DNA of 56,474 nucleotides from Nocardiaceae bacterium (GTDB lineage: Bacteria; Actinomycetota; Actinomycetes; Mycobacteriales; Mycobacteriaceae), in assembly GCA_021372355.1 (NCBI GenBank), contig JAJFUQ010000104.1:1-56474 (forward strand). Reading direction: 5' to 3'. A program made the translations under genes and the position numbers. This document shows, piece after piece, positions 44,282-53,153 of this stretch. How positions within the stretch are numbered: position 1 is the first letter of the stretch; the number at the start of each line of letters is the position of its first letter. The notes under the pieces were generated by a model. It saw only the letters and a program-made list of their open reading frames with translations. It made no database searches and had not been told where the DNA came from.

Positions 44282-44517
44282 GTGCCTACTCCCTTGTTTT
44301 TGAGCCCGACCCCATCCGACAAGTCGCAGGACAGGGTGGTCGCGGAGATGATTCCCTGTCCGGGTGGGCGACGGGATCGTAAACAACAGGAGTCCTCACC
44401 AAGACATCAGGCGAGGAAATCGTAAAGAAAAGTACCCGGGTACCAAGACTGCAACTAACACCAGACTAGCAGGCCTGGTTCATACCAATCGGAGGCGACA
44501 CCGAACGGTTGTCGAAG
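44282..44517 (-). promoter_or_regulatory. Structured 5' leader and promoter region of cspA
   Basis: The 236-nt gap between lpdA and cspA holds no gene. On the minus strand it carries a 12-bp palindrome, GTACCCGGGTAC (44432-44443), and a hairpin with perfect 8-bp arms GGACAGGG (44329-44336) and CCCTGTCC (44354-44361). It also has two direct repeats, ATCGTAAA (near 44388 and 44419). The hairpin lies about 50-80 nt before the cspA start, so the mRNA probably has a long leader, as cold-shock genes often do. Confidence 0.45.
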
Positions 44518-45921
44518 TCAGTCCAGGTCGTCGTGCCGCATGAGCAGCCGGGCAGCCTCGACCACGGAGCCACTGAGCGAAGGGTAGACCGAGAACGTCT
44601 GCGCCAAGTCCGTGACCGTCAGATTGTTCTGCACGGCCATCGCGATCGGAAGGATCAGTTCGGACGCCGTCGGCGCCACGACGACTCCGCCGATGACGGT
44701 TCCGGTCGCCGGGCGGCAGAAGACCTTGACGAAACCGCGCCGGATTCCGGACATCTTCGCGCGTGGGTTCGTGTTGAGCGGCAGCATCACCGAACGCGCA
44801 GCGACCTCGCCGTTGTCGATCGCCGCCTGCGAGACACCGACCGTCGCGAGTTCCGGACGGGTGAACACCGCAGATGCGACGGTCTTGAGCTTGATGGGCT
44901 GCACTCCCTCACCGAGCGCGTGGTACATCGCGATGCGACCCTGCATGGCGGCCACCGACGCCAGCGGAAGCAGGCCCGTACAGTCGCCGGCCGCGTAAAC
45001 GCCGGACACGGCCGTTCGCGAAACACGGTCGACGCGGAGGTATCCACCCTTGTCGAGTTCGATGCCGACGTTCTCGAGGCCCAGGCTCCGCGTGTTCGGA
45101 ACCGAACCGACCGTCATGAGCGCGTGCGATCCTTCGACCGTGCGGCCGTCGGCGAGCTCGACGACGATGCCGTCGTCGGTGCGCCGAACCTTGTCCGCAC
45201 GGGCGTGCTTGACGAGTTCGATCCCGCGCTCGGCGAACTCCTCTTCGAGGACGTGTGCCGCGTCTGCATCCTCGTACGGAAGAACGCGGTCACGCGACGA
45301 CACGAGCGTCACTTTGACGCCCAATTCCGTATAGGCCGAGGCGAATTCGGCACCCGTGACACCCGAGCCGACGACGACGAGGTGCGTCGGCTGCACGGTC
45401 AAATCGTAGAGCTGACGCCAGTTCAGAATCCGCTCGCCGTCGGGTTCCGAGCCTGGAAGCACACGCGGCGAGGCGCCGGTCGAAATCAACACGACGTCGG
45501 CCGTGACGACCTCGTCCGTACCGTCATGTTTTTGCACGTACACCTTGTGCGCAGCCAAGCCGATCGCAGAATCGCAGAAGCTCCCGTGTCCCGCGAGAAT
45601 CCGGACGCCGACCGACTCGAGTCGACTCCGCACATCCGAGGACTGCGCCTGGGCGAGTTGCTTGACGCGGAGATTGATGTTCGGCACCTCGGCCTTGGCC
45701 TGCGAGATGTCGAGGTCGATGCCCACGCTCTTGGCGCGACGAAGAATCGTGAGCATGTTCGTCGAGGCGATGAAGGTCTTCGACGGGACGCAGTCCCACA
45801 GCACGCACGCGCCACCGAGTCCGTCGGAGTCGACGACCGTCACCTGGGCGCCGTGCAGCGCCGCGACGAGAGCAGCTTCGTATCCAGCCGGGCCTCCACC
45901 GATGATGACGATCCGCGGCAT
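44518..45921 (-). CDS. lpdA: LpdA-like NAD(P)H:quinone oxidoreductase (Lpd-family flavoprotein)
   Basis: A 467-residue disulfide-oxidoreductase-family flavoprotein. It has the FAD motif IVIIGGGPAGYEAALVAAL, GGACVLWDCVPSKTFIAS, the NAD motif LVVVGSGVTGAEFASAYTELG and VYAAGDCTGLLPLASVA. The dihydrolipoamide dehydrogenase C-terminal His-Glu pair (HAHPT..E) is replaced by SVYPSLSGSVVEA, so true Lpd activity is unlikely. M. tuberculosis LpdA (Rv3303c), which it matches by position, acts on quinones. Unlike that protein, from memory, this one keeps both Cys of the CxxxxC motif. ATG 45921 has an AAGGAGAG site. Confidence 0.9.
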   Translation of the reverse strand: MPRIVIIGGGPAGYEAALVAALHGAQVTVVDSDGLGGACVLWDCVPSKTFIASTNMLTILRRAKSVGIDLDISQAKAEVPNINLRVKQLAQAQSSDVRSRLESVGVRILAGHGSFCDSAIGLAAHKVYVQKHDGTDEVVTADVVLISTGASPRVLPGSEPDGERILNWRQLYDLTVQPTHLVVVGSGVTGAEFASAYTELGVKVTLVSSRDRVLPYEDADAAHVLEEEFAERGIELVKHARADKVRRTDDGIVVELADGRTVEGSHALMTVGSVPNTRSLGLENVGIELDKGGYLRVDRVSRTAVSGVYAAGDCTGLLPLASVAAMQGRIAMYHALGEGVQPIKLKTVASAVFTRPELATVGVSQAAIDNGEVAARSVMLPLNTNPRAKMSGIRRGFVKVFCRPATGTVIGGVVVAPTASELILPIAMAVQNNLTVTDLAQTFSVYPSLSGSVVEAARLLMRHDDLD

Positions 45922-46106
45922 GGGGCTCTCCTTCCGGGAGCGACCTGCGGCTGCGAAATATTCGCTCCGCGAGCGTCGCTCGTTCGAATTACGCTCCGCT
46001 CCAGTCTCCCGGTTCGGGCCCCGATCCGGCAATCTGACTGGGATTCCTCACATTCGAGCGTTCTGAGCGGGGCCTGTGAAGACGCGTGTGAGTTAGTCTG
46101 ACCGAC

Positions 46107-46571
46107 GTGCCGATGTATGCAGCCTATGGCTCGAACATGGACCCGGAGCAGATGCTCAAACGCTGCCCCCATTCACCGATGGCGGGCACCGGTTGGTTGC
46201 ATGACTGGCGTTTGACATTCGCGGGCGGCGACATCGGTTGGGAAGGCGCCCTGGCCACGGTGGTGCCCGAAGAGGGCGCGAAGGTCTTCGTCGTGCTCTA
46301 CGACGTCCCCACCGAGGACGAAGAGCGCCTCGACCGCTGGGAAGGCTCCGAGCTCGGCATTCACCGGAAGCTTCGCCTCCGCATCGACACGTACGAAGGC
46401 CCGGTGCTCGCGTGGCTGTACGTCATCGACGGCTATGAGGTCGGGATGCCGTCCGCGCGCTACCTCGGCGTGATGGCGGACGCGGCCGAGAAGGCCGGGG
46501 CTCCGAACGACTACATCCACCGGCTGCGCACGCGCCCGAGCCGGAACGTCGGTCCGGGCAGCCTCGAGTAA
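46107..46571 (+). CDS. Gamma-glutamylcyclotransferase-family protein
   Basis: A 154-residue protein with the family loop YAAYGSNMDPEQM (YGSN) at the N-terminus, WEGALATVVP and VLYDVPTEDEERLDRWEG, whose acidic residue fits the catalytic Glu. It probably cleaves gamma-glutamyl peptides or acts on related amine adducts. GTG 46107 has TAGTCT 13 nt upstream and no Shine-Dalgarno. It matches Rv3304 by position and ends flush against the convergent amidohydrolase stop. Confidence 0.9.
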   Translation: MPMYAAYGSNMDPEQMLKRCPHSPMAGTGWLHDWRLTFAGGDIGWEGALATVVPEEGAKVFVVLYDVPTEDEERLDRWEGSELGIHRKLRLRIDTYEGPVLAWLYVIDGYEVGMPSARYLGVMADAAEKAGAPNDYIHRLRTRPSRNVGPGSLE

Positions 46572-47732
46572 CTAGCGGGCGGACTCGAGAACCAGGTTCA
46601 CGAGCACCTTCACCCCGATCGCGAGCGCTCGCTCGTCGATCTGGAGGTCGGCTTGGTGCAGGTCGAACCGGCGGCCTTCGCCCTTCCAGACACCCAGTCG
46701 ACCCATGGCGCCAGGCGCTTCTTCGAGGTACCACGAGAAGTCTTCGCCACCGCCGGACTGCAGCGTGTCCGCGAGCGCATCCGGGCCCAGCCCGCGAATC
46801 GCCTCTTCGAAGATGCGCACCGAGTGCTCGTCGTTGACGACCGGCGGAACACCGCGGCGGTAGTCGAGCTTGTATTCCACGCCCGTCGGGGCGAGCAGTC
46901 CGGCGACGATGTCGCGCACGAGCGGTTCCATGCCGAGCCACGTCTCGTGATTTCCGGTGCGGACAGTTCCCACCAGACGGCCCGAGCGCGGGATCGCGTT
47001 AGCGGCCTGACCAGCGTTGATCGCTCCCCACACCATGACCGTGCTGGTCCGTGGGTCGACGCGGCGGCTGAGCATTCCGGGCAGACCGGTGATCACCGTG
47101 CCCATGGCGTAAATGAGGTCGGTCGTCAAGTGCGGACGCGAGGTGTGGCCGCCCGGAGATTCGAAGTCGAGAACGACGGTGTCCGCCGCCGAGGTGATCG
47201 GGCCGACCCGGATTCCCACCCGCCCGACTTCGAGATGCGGGTCGCAATGCAGCGCGAAGATCCGGCCGACACCGTCCATGACACCCGCAGCGCAGGCGTC
47301 CAACGCGCCGCCGGGCATGACTTCCTCGGCGGGTTGGAACAGCATGCGGACACCGACCGGCAGATCCGGCGCGGCGGCGAGCGCGAGCCCGGCAGCGAGG
47401 ACCATCGCGGTGTGTGCGTCGTGCCCGCACGCGTGCGAAATGCCCGGGATCGTCGAGGCGAACGGAAGGTTCGTGAATTCCTGCATCGGCAGGGCGTCCA
47501 TATCGCCGCGGAGAGCGACCCGTGGGCCCGTCGTGGGGCCGATGTCGCAGATGAGACCGGTTCCGCCCGGAAGAATCTGCGGCGTCAATCCGTGCGCTTC
47601 GAGGACCCCCGCGACGAACGTGGTCGTCTGGAACTCGGTCCGCGCAAGCTCGGGATGGGCATGGAGGTGCCGCCGCCATGCGATCAGATCGCCGGTGTGC
47701 TGGGCCAACCAGGACTCAGCGATGTCGGACAC
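46572..47732 (-). CDS. amiA: M20-family amidohydrolase (AmiA/HipO-like)
   Basis: A 386-residue metallo-amidohydrolase. The metal and catalytic motifs are RGDMDALPMQE, SHACGHDAHTAM, FQPAEEVMPGGA and GGGEDFSWYLEE; the dimerisation domain carries FESPGGHTSRPHL. Such enzymes remove N-acyl groups from amino acids or small peptides. GTG 47732 was chosen because GGAGG lies 7 nt upstream; a GTG at 47738 is too close to it. It corresponds to the amiA1/amiB1 locus (Rv3305c/Rv3306c), with only one copy here. Confidence 0.9.
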   Translation of the reverse strand: MSDIAESWLAQHTGDLIAWRRHLHAHPELARTEFQTTTFVAGVLEAHGLTPQILPGGTGLICDIGPTTGPRVALRGDMDALPMQEFTNLPFASTIPGISHACGHDAHTAMVLAAGLALAAAPDLPVGVRMLFQPAEEVMPGGALDACAAGVMDGVGRIFALHCDPHLEVGRVGIRVGPITSAADTVVLDFESPGGHTSRPHLTTDLIYAMGTVITGLPGMLSRRVDPRTSTVMVWGAINAGQAANAIPRSGRLVGTVRTGNHETWLGMEPLVRDIVAGLLAPTGVEYKLDYRRGVPPVVNDEHSVRIFEEAIRGLGPDALADTLQSGGGEDFSWYLEEAPGAMGRLGVWKGEGRRFDLHQADLQIDERALAIGVKVLVNLVLESAR

Positions 47733-47844
47733 CCACACCCCTCCAGATCACTCCAACGTGACATGTCTCGGCTTGCAACGATATCCCGCCTCCAAAGCGC
47801 GCCTGAGACATCCCGCTCTTTCTGCGGCCCTATAAATTGACCAT

Positions 47845-48627
47845 ATGCAGATGCCCGACCTCATCGCGGCCGAAATCGCTCGACGCATGGGAGTTCCGCG
47901 TCATGACGTGGCGATCGTGCTCGGATCGGGCTGGCGGAGTGCGGTCGAGGTGTTCGGTCCCGGCTGGCGGACGATGCCCGTCAGCGATGTCCCCGGCTTG
48001 ATCCCACCGTCGGCCGCAGGACACGGTGGCGAGATCCGTTCAGTGCGCGTCGGCGAGCAGAACGTACTCATCTTTCTCGGTCGCGTGCACCAGTACGAGG
48101 GCCACACTCCCGAGCAGGTTGCGCTGCCCGTGCAGGCCGCGTGCGCGGCCGGCGCGAAGACCGTGATCCTGACCAACGCCGCCGGCGGCATTCGACGCGG
48201 GATGTCGGTCGGAGAATGCGTGCTCATCAGTGATCACATCAATCTGCTGGGCGGCTCTCCCTTGGCCGGCCCGCAGTTCATCGACCTCACGGAGGCGTAC
48301 TCGAAGCGCCTACGCGAACTCGCCCGCACGATCGACCCGACGCTCGCCGAAGGTGTCTACGCCGGAATGCGCGGCCCCCAATACGAGACGCCCGCCGAAA
48401 TTCGCATGCTGCTGACCATCGGCGCGGACCTCGTGGGGATGTCGACGGTGTACGAGACGATTGCCGCACGCGCTGCGGGTGCAGAGGTGCTCGGCATCTC
48501 ACTCGTCACGAATCTGGCCGCCGGACTCGGCGACAGCGGCCTCGACCATTCCGAAGTACTCGCCGCCGGTCGCGACAATGCCGACCGCCTCGGTGAACTC
48601 CTGCACTCGATCGTCGGTTCCCTATGA
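47845..48627 (+). CDS. deoD: Purine nucleoside phosphorylase
   Basis: A 260-residue trimeric-type PNP. It has phosphate-binding [46 protein letters not shown], the purine site [25 protein letters not shown] and [10 protein letters not shown]. It cleaves purine nucleosides to base and (deoxy)ribose-1-phosphate. TATAAA (47831-47836) lies 14 nt before ATG 47845 and there is no Shine-Dalgarno, so the mRNA is probably leaderless. The stop overlaps the phosphomutase ATG, which would process the sugar phosphate. Confidence 0.95.
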   Translation: MQMPDLIAAEIARRMGVPRHDVAIVLGSGWRSAVEVFGPGWRTMPVSDVPGLIPPSAAGHGGEIRSVRVGEQNVLIFLGRVHQYEGHTPEQVALPVQAACAAGAKTVILTNAAGGIRRGMSVGECVLISDHINLLGGSPLAGPQFIDLTEAYSKRLRELARTIDPTLAEGVYAGMRGPQYETPAEIRMLLTIGADLVGMSTVYETIAARAAGAEVLGISLVTNLAAGLGDSGLDHSEVLAAGRDNADRLGELLHSIVGSL

Positions 48628-50069
48628 CGAACCTCAAGTTCGGCACCGCCGGCCTCCGCGGCCCCATGCAGGCCGGTCCGGACGGGATGAACGTCGACGT
48701 CGTCATCACCACGACCGCGGCGATCTGCGCCTGGCTGCGCGATCGCTGCCTCGGCGGCGGCACTGTGGTCGTCGGGTTCGACGCACGCCATCAATCGCGC
48801 GAGTTCGCCACCGCCGCCGCCGAGGTGTTCGCGGGCGCCGGATTCAAGGTAGTGGCATTGCCGCGCCCGCTCCCCACGCCCGTGACCGCCTTCGCCGTCA
48901 AGAAGCTCGACGCGGTGGCGGGCGTGCAGATCACGGCATCACACAACCCCAAGGGCGACAACGGCTACAAGGTCTACGTCAGCGGCGGCACCCAGCTCAA
49001 TGTGCCCGCGGACCGTGAGATCGAGCAGTTGATGGGTCAGGTGGGGCCGGTCGAGTCAGTGCCTCGCACGCCGGTCACTCTCGCCGATGACAGCCTGTTC
49101 AACGAGTACCTCGAACGCGTCGCGAGTCTGGCCCGCGGAGACCACCGCGACCTTCGAATCGCGGTCACCGCCCTGCACGGCGTCGGCGGTGGACCGCTCG
49201 TGCGTGCGTTGGCCAAAGCTGGGTTCCACGACGTGAGAGCCGTTGTCGCGCAGCAGGAGCCGAACCCGGACTTCCCCACGGTCGACTTCCCGAACCCCGA
49301 GGAATACGGCACCTCGGACAAACTCATCGCCCTGGCGAAGGAGATGCAGGCCGACCTCGCCATAGCGCTCGACCCGGACGCCGACCGGTGTGCGGCCGCC
49401 ATCCCAGCTCCGGGTGGCTGGCGAAAACTCACCGGCGACGAGGTCGGCGTCCTCCTCGGCGACTTCATCTTGGAGTCGGCGCCGCCGGATTCACTCGTCG
49501 CAACGTCGGTGGTCTCTTCGCGCCTGCTCGGCAAGATCGCCGCGGCTCGCGGCGCGCGCTACGCCGAGACGCTGACCGGCTTCAAGTGGCTGGCGCGAAC
49601 CGGCCCGGGACTCGTCTTCGCGTATGAAGAGGCGATCGGCTATTGCGTCGACCCGGCGGCCGTCCGGGACAAGGACGGCATCTCGGCTGCGGTCGTGCTC
49701 GCCTGTCTGGCGGCTCGAACGAAGGCCGAGCACCGCAGTCTCGCCGACCGCCTCACCGACCTCGATGCCGAGTTCGGAATCCATCGGACCGAACAGGTTT
49801 CGCGATGGACTTCATCGGCCTCAGAGGCGATGGGAAAGCTGCGCGCAGCTCCCCCGACGGAACTTTGCGGCGAACCGGTGGAGCTCACCGACCTGTCCAC
49901 GGTGCGCGGACCGATGCGCACGGATGCACTCGTCTTCGAGGGCGAGACGGTTCGCGTCGTCGTCCGACCATCGGGCACCGAACCGAAGCTCAAGTGCTAT
50001 TTGGAAACAGTCGGCCCGCATGCCGCGGAAAAGCTCGAGAACCTCCGCGAGTTCTGCGGGTCGATCTAA
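48624..50069 (+). CDS. pmmB: Phosphohexomutase (phosphomannomutase/phosphoglucomutase family)
   Basis: A 481-residue alpha-D-phosphohexomutase. The phosphoserine loop is [19 protein letters not shown], the Mg site [13 protein letters not shown], the sugar-binding loop [14 protein letters not shown] and the phosphate-binding loop [12 protein letters not shown]. Translational coupling to deoD (ATGA) suggests it isomerises pentose or hexose 1-phosphates from nucleoside salvage. The usual name for the Rv3308 homologue is pmmB. Its last 4 nt overlap the convergent upp stop. Confidence 0.93.
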   Translation: MTNLKFGTAGLRGPMQAGPDGMNVDVVITTTAAICAWLRDRCLGGGTVVVGFDARHQSREFATAAAEVFAGAGFKVVALPRPLPTPVTAFAVKKLDAVAGVQITASHNPKGDNGYKVYVSGGTQLNVPADREIEQLMGQVGPVESVPRTPVTLADDSLFNEYLERVASLARGDHRDLRIAVTALHGVGGGPLVRALAKAGFHDVRAVVAQQEPNPDFPTVDFPNPEEYGTSDKLIALAKEMQADLAIALDPDADRCAAAIPAPGGWRKLTGDEVGVLLGDFILESAPPDSLVATSVVSSRLLGKIAAARGARYAETLTGFKWLARTGPGLVFAYEEAIGYCVDPAAVRDKDGISAAVVLACLAARTKAEHRSLADRLTDLDAEFGIHRTEQVSRWTSSASEAMGKLRAAPPTELCGEPVELTDLSTVRGPMRTDALVFEGETVRVVVRPSGTEPKLKCYLETVGPHAAEKLENLREFCGSI

Positions 50070-50689
50070 CGCGGCCCGAACTGCCGATCGCCCGCGTCAC
50101 CGAGACCCGGGACGATGTAGGCGTTCTCGTTGAGATGCGAGTCGACCGCTGCGGTCACGAGCGTCAACGGATGCTCGGAGGCATCGAGAGCGTCGATCCC
50201 CTCCGGCGACGAGACCGCGCACAGTGCGGTGATGTCCCGCGCTCCCCGCTTGACGAGCAGGTCGACGACGTGCAGCAATGACCCGCCGGTCGCGAGCATC
50301 GGGTCGAGAACGAATACCGGAACATCGGACAGATCGGCCGGTAGCGAGACCATGTACTCGTGGGCCGCGTGCGTTTCCTCGTCCCGCGCAAGACCCACGA
50401 ACCCGACGTGCGCTTCGGGGATCAGGGCACTGGCTTGATCGACCATTCCCAGTCCCGCGCGCAGCACGGGGACGAGCAGCGGCGGATTCGCGATCCTGGT
50501 CCCGACCGCCGGGCCGACCGGCGTCCGCACTTCGAATCGCTCAGTTTCCAGGTCGCGAGTTGCTTCGAAAACCAGCATTCGGGTCAGTTCCGCGAGGGCC
50601 GTCCGGAACGCGGCATTCCCGGTGCGTTCGTCGCGCATCGTGGTCAGAAGGGCGGCCGCCAACGGGTGATCGAGAACCAGGGTGCGCAT
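50066..50689 (-). CDS. upp: Uracil phosphoribosyltransferase
   Basis: A 207-residue UPRTase. It has [20 protein letters not shown] at the N-terminus, [14 protein letters not shown], the PRPP loop [20 protein letters not shown] and C-terminal uracil-binding [20 protein letters not shown]. It converts uracil and PRPP to UMP. TAGCAT lies 13 nt before ATG 50689 without a Shine-Dalgarno. It is divergent from the TetR gene at 50749 and convergent with pmmB. Position matches Rv3309c. Confidence 0.96.
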   Translation of the reverse strand: MRTLVLDHPLAAALLTTMRDERTGNAAFRTALAELTRMLVFEATRDLETERFEVRTPVGPAVGTRIANPPLLVPVLRAGLGMVDQASALIPEAHVGFVGLARDEETHAAHEYMVSLPADLSDVPVFVLDPMLATGGSLLHVVDLLVKRGARDITALCAVSSPEGIDALDASEHPLTLVTAAVDSHLNENAYIVPGLGDAGDRQFGPR

Positions 50690-50748
50690 AGCTGAAATGC
50701 TAGTGTGCCCGCAGTCACTGGCGATCCCAGAAGGAAGGCAGGACACCC

Positions 50749-51354
50749 ATGTCAGACCACAAGTCCGGACTCATTTCGCACATTCCATACGCCGTGGCGG
50801 CGCGCAATCTTCTGCGCGACTCGGTGCTCGGCGCGGTTCACGAGCTGAGCCGTTCCAATGGCTGGGCCGCCACGACGATCGCCGCGATCGCGGTGCAGTC
50901 GGGTGTCAGCCGCCAGACGATCTACAAGGAATTCGGCACCCGCCAGTCCCTCGCCGAGGCGTACATCGTCCACCGCGTCGACTGGCAACTCGACCGGATG
51001 CAGGAAGTCTTCGACACCACGGCGGGCGACCTCGAAGCTCGGATCCGCGCTGCCCTCGCCACCATCTTCGACTTCATCGACGAACCGCTCATCCACATGA
51101 CGTTGGAAGGCGGCCGCATCGGGTCCGAAGACCTGGTCAGCCTCCTGAAGGAGACGAACACGCTCGCGACGCGGAGAGTCGGGTCCATCGTCAAGACCCT
51201 CGTCCCCGACCTGTCCGACGCGGAAACCATCATCGCTGCGGACACGTTGGTACGGGTCGCGGTCACGCACGCCCTTGCCCCGATCTTGACCCGCGAGGAA
51301 GCGATCGATCGCATGGTGTGGGTTGCGATGCGGCTTCTTCCCGACCGCGTGTGA
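50749..51354 (+). CDS. TetR-family transcriptional regulator
   Basis: A 201-residue regulator. The helix-turn-helix is [48 protein letters not shown] (residues ~25-75), followed by a helical effector domain. An AAGGAAGG site precedes the ATG. It lies 91 nt upstream of the EspC-like/NlpC operon on the same strand and may control it, although it could also act on upp across the 59-nt divergent gap. Confidence 0.88.
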   Translation: MSDHKSGLISHIPYAVAARNLLRDSVLGAVHELSRSNGWAATTIAAIAVQSGVSRQTIYKEFGTRQSLAEAYIVHRVDWQLDRMQEVFDTTAGDLEARIRAALATIFDFIDEPLIHMTLEGGRIGSEDLVSLLKETNTLATRRVGSIVKTLVPDLSDAETIIAADTLVRVAVTHALAPILTREEAIDRMVWVAMRLLPDRV

Positions 51355-51445
51355 TCCGATTCGACCTCGTTGTCGACGGAACCAATCCGCCCTCTCCCGC
51401 GTCCAACCCATCGACGTGCAATACGAAGCCCGCAGGAGCTAGTCG

Positions 51446-51751
51446 ATGGACTCTTTCAAAGCCGATCTGGCGCAACTTGATTCGTTGCGCTTGAACGCCT
51501 CCGATACGACCGAGCTGTTGCTCGACGTCGCCTCGAAGTGGCAGCAGATCTCGCCCGAATCGTTGGAAGCGGCGCTGGGCATGTTCGGCCCACAGTTCCT
51601 TTCCGCGTACCAGCAGGCGCAGCAGTCGTACGTCCGCGCGACGACTCAACTCGCTTCGGTGTCGAACACGATCGAGAACGTCACGGACCGCGCACTCGGG
51701 GCTTTCACCGCCGACGATTCGTCGACTGCGAGCACGCTGGGGTCGCTGTGA
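51446..51751 (+). CDS. EspC-like ESX-associated small protein
   Basis: A 101-residue helical protein (MDSFKADLAQLDSLRLNASDTTELLLDVASKWQ...) with the length, low Cys content and two-helix pattern of EspC/DUF2580 or WXG100-like secretion-associated proteins. ASKWQQISPESLEAALG sits in the turn region, but a canonical WxG is not seen. AGGAG lies about 9 nt before ATG 51446. Its stop overlaps the GTG of the NlpC/P60 gene. Export by an ESX/type VII system is inferred; no EccABCDE gene is in the window. Confidence 0.65.
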   Translation: MDSFKADLAQLDSLRLNASDTTELLLDVASKWQQISPESLEAALGMFGPQFLSAYQQAQQSYVRATTQLASVSNTIENVTDRALGAFTADDSSTASTLGSL

Positions 51752-52665
51752 ATCCGTTGATGTTCGCCGAACCGATCGCCCAACTTCTCGGCACCTTCGG
51801 CACCGGAGATTTCGGTGGCGCCGCTCCCGGATTCGCCAACGCCCAGTCCTCGATGAACTGCGCGCAGGACTCCGGGCAGCGCAGCATGAACAATCTCAGC
51901 GGATGGAGCGGGTCATCGGGCGAGGCCGCCACGACCACCGCACAGACCAACCAGTCGCAGATGACGGACCAGGCCGATCGCGGACAGGCGATCGCGGGAG
52001 TCGTGTCCCAAGCCGCCCAGACCATCGGCAGCGGCAAGCTCGACGTCCAGGGAATCCTCGACTCCTTCACCTCGGTCGCCACGACCCTGGCACCGATGCT
52101 CGGCCTCCCGGCCGGCCAGATTGCGCTGCTCAAGACCGCCGCCGAACACATCGGCGATGCCGTCAACGTCGTTCAGGGTGTCAATCAACAGATGGGGCAA
52201 CACACCGAGCAGATGAGCGCTCTGGCTTCTCCGGACCTCGGTTCCAGCACTGCCCAGACCGTGAACACCGGGACCGGAGTCGCCGTCACCCTGCCGGACG
52301 GACGTACCGCGATGGCACCGAACGAACAGGCCGCGGCCGCGGTCCGTAGCGCTCTCAGCCAGCAGGGAGTCCCGTACGCCTGGGGTGGAACGACCCCGGC
52401 GGGGTTCGACTGCAGCGGTCTGACGCAGTACGCCTACCAGCAGGCAGGTGTCGACCTTCCGCGCATGGCCGCCGATCAAGGGGTGGGCTCTCCGGTGCCC
52501 GCGGACCAGCTCATGCCTGGCGACCTGGCCGTATGGGATGGCCACGTCGCCATGGTCGTCGGAAACGGTCAGATGATCGAGGCCGGCGACCCGGTCGAGA
52601 TCTCGCCGATCCGCACCGACAACCAGGGCGAGGCGTTCCACGGCTTCTACCGGCCGACGGCATGA
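51748..52665 (+). CDS. NlpC/P60-family cell-wall endopeptidase with EspC-like N-terminal region
   Basis: A 305-residue protein. An N-terminal Ala/Gln/Ser-rich helical region without a signal peptide (~1-190; SSMNCAQDSGQRSMNNLSGWSGSSGEAA) is followed by an NlpC/P60 domain. That domain has catalytic Cys in FDCSGLTQYAYQQAG, His in WDGHVAMVVGNGQM and a following polar residue, preceded by QQGVPYAWGGTTPAG. It would cleave peptidoglycan stem peptides. The lack of a Sec signal plus coupling to an EspC-like gene suggests export through a type VII route. GTG 51748 overlaps the upstream stop (GTGA). Confidence 0.9.
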   Translation: MNPLMFAEPIAQLLGTFGTGDFGGAAPGFANAQSSMNCAQDSGQRSMNNLSGWSGSSGEAATTTAQTNQSQMTDQADRGQAIAGVVSQAAQTIGSGKLDVQGILDSFTSVATTLAPMLGLPAGQIALLKTAAEHIGDAVNVVQGVNQQMGQHTEQMSALASPDLGSSTAQTVNTGTGVAVTLPDGRTAMAPNEQAAAAVRSALSQQGVPYAWGGTTPAGFDCSGLTQYAYQQAGVDLPRMAADQGVGSPVPADQLMPGDLAVWDGHVAMVVGNGQMIEAGDPVEISPIRTDNQGEAFHGFYRPTA

Positions 52666-52838
52666 TCACCTCCACCTCTCACTACAAGGGCATCACCGTG
52701 ACCGCGTCGGCCGACGGTGTGCCGACCGCAATCCACATCGAGCCTGCAGAACTCCGGTTCGGCGCCGAGGCCCTTGCCCTCCGGGTGCTCGAACTGACGT
52801 CCGCGGCGGCGCGATCGGCATTGAGCGAACTGCGATGA
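52662..52838 (+). CDS. 58-residue YbaB/EbfC-like protein
   Basis: A small protein, HYKGITVTASADGVPTAIHI, then FGAEALALRVLELTSAAARSALSELR. The beta-hairpin followed by a long helix resembles the YbaB/EbfC fold, in shortened form. ATG 52662 overlaps the NlpC stop (ATGA) and its own stop overlaps the next gene (ATGA). The function is unknown; such proteins accompany ESX-related loci in actinobacteria. Confidence 0.7.
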   Translation: MITSTSHYKGITVTASADGVPTAIHIEPAELRFGAEALALRVLELTSAAARSALSELR

Positions 52839-53149
52839 GTGTGGAGAAGGTCCTCGGCCACGTTGAGAAGCAACTCGAACTCATCGAGGAGGCTCTGGCC
52901 GGGCTGTCGGCGATCACGGCCGTGTACGCGAGCCCGGACGGTCTCGTCGTGACCGAGGCCGATGCATCAGGGGCCCTCGTCGGGCTATGGCTCGACGAAA
53001 CTGTGTGCCAGCTCCCAGGCGATGACGTCGGTCGGCTCATCGTCCGAGCCGCTGCCGAGGCGAGCGCCCTTGCGGGAGCTCACCGTGATCACGTTTTCTC
53101 CGCATTGACCAGCGCGGTAGCCACACTGGCGTCACGGTCGTTACGCTGA
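52835..53149 (+). CDS. 104-residue YbaB/EbfC-like protein
   Basis: VEKQLELIEEALAGLSAITAVYASPDGLVVTEADASGALVGLWLDE, then DDVGRLIVRAAAEASALAGAHRDHV. An N-terminal helix, a DGLV.. beta strand pair and a C-terminal helix match the YbaB/EbfC layout (DNA-binding in E. coli, structural partners in ESX loci). It is coupled by a 4-nt overlap to the preceding gene, and 4 nt separate it from the next. The role is unknown. Confidence 0.75.
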   Translation: MSVEKVLGHVEKQLELIEEALAGLSAITAVYASPDGLVVTEADASGALVGLWLDETVCQLPGDDVGRLIVRAAAEASALAGAHRDHVFSALTSAVATLASRSLR

Positions 53150-53153
53150 CGCC

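Noticed and set aside
44518..45921. True dihydrolipoamide dehydrogenase for the Lpd-family flavoprotein
   Set aside because: The catalytic C-terminal His-Glu pair is missing, and the gene's position matches LpdA, a quinone reductase in M. tuberculosis.
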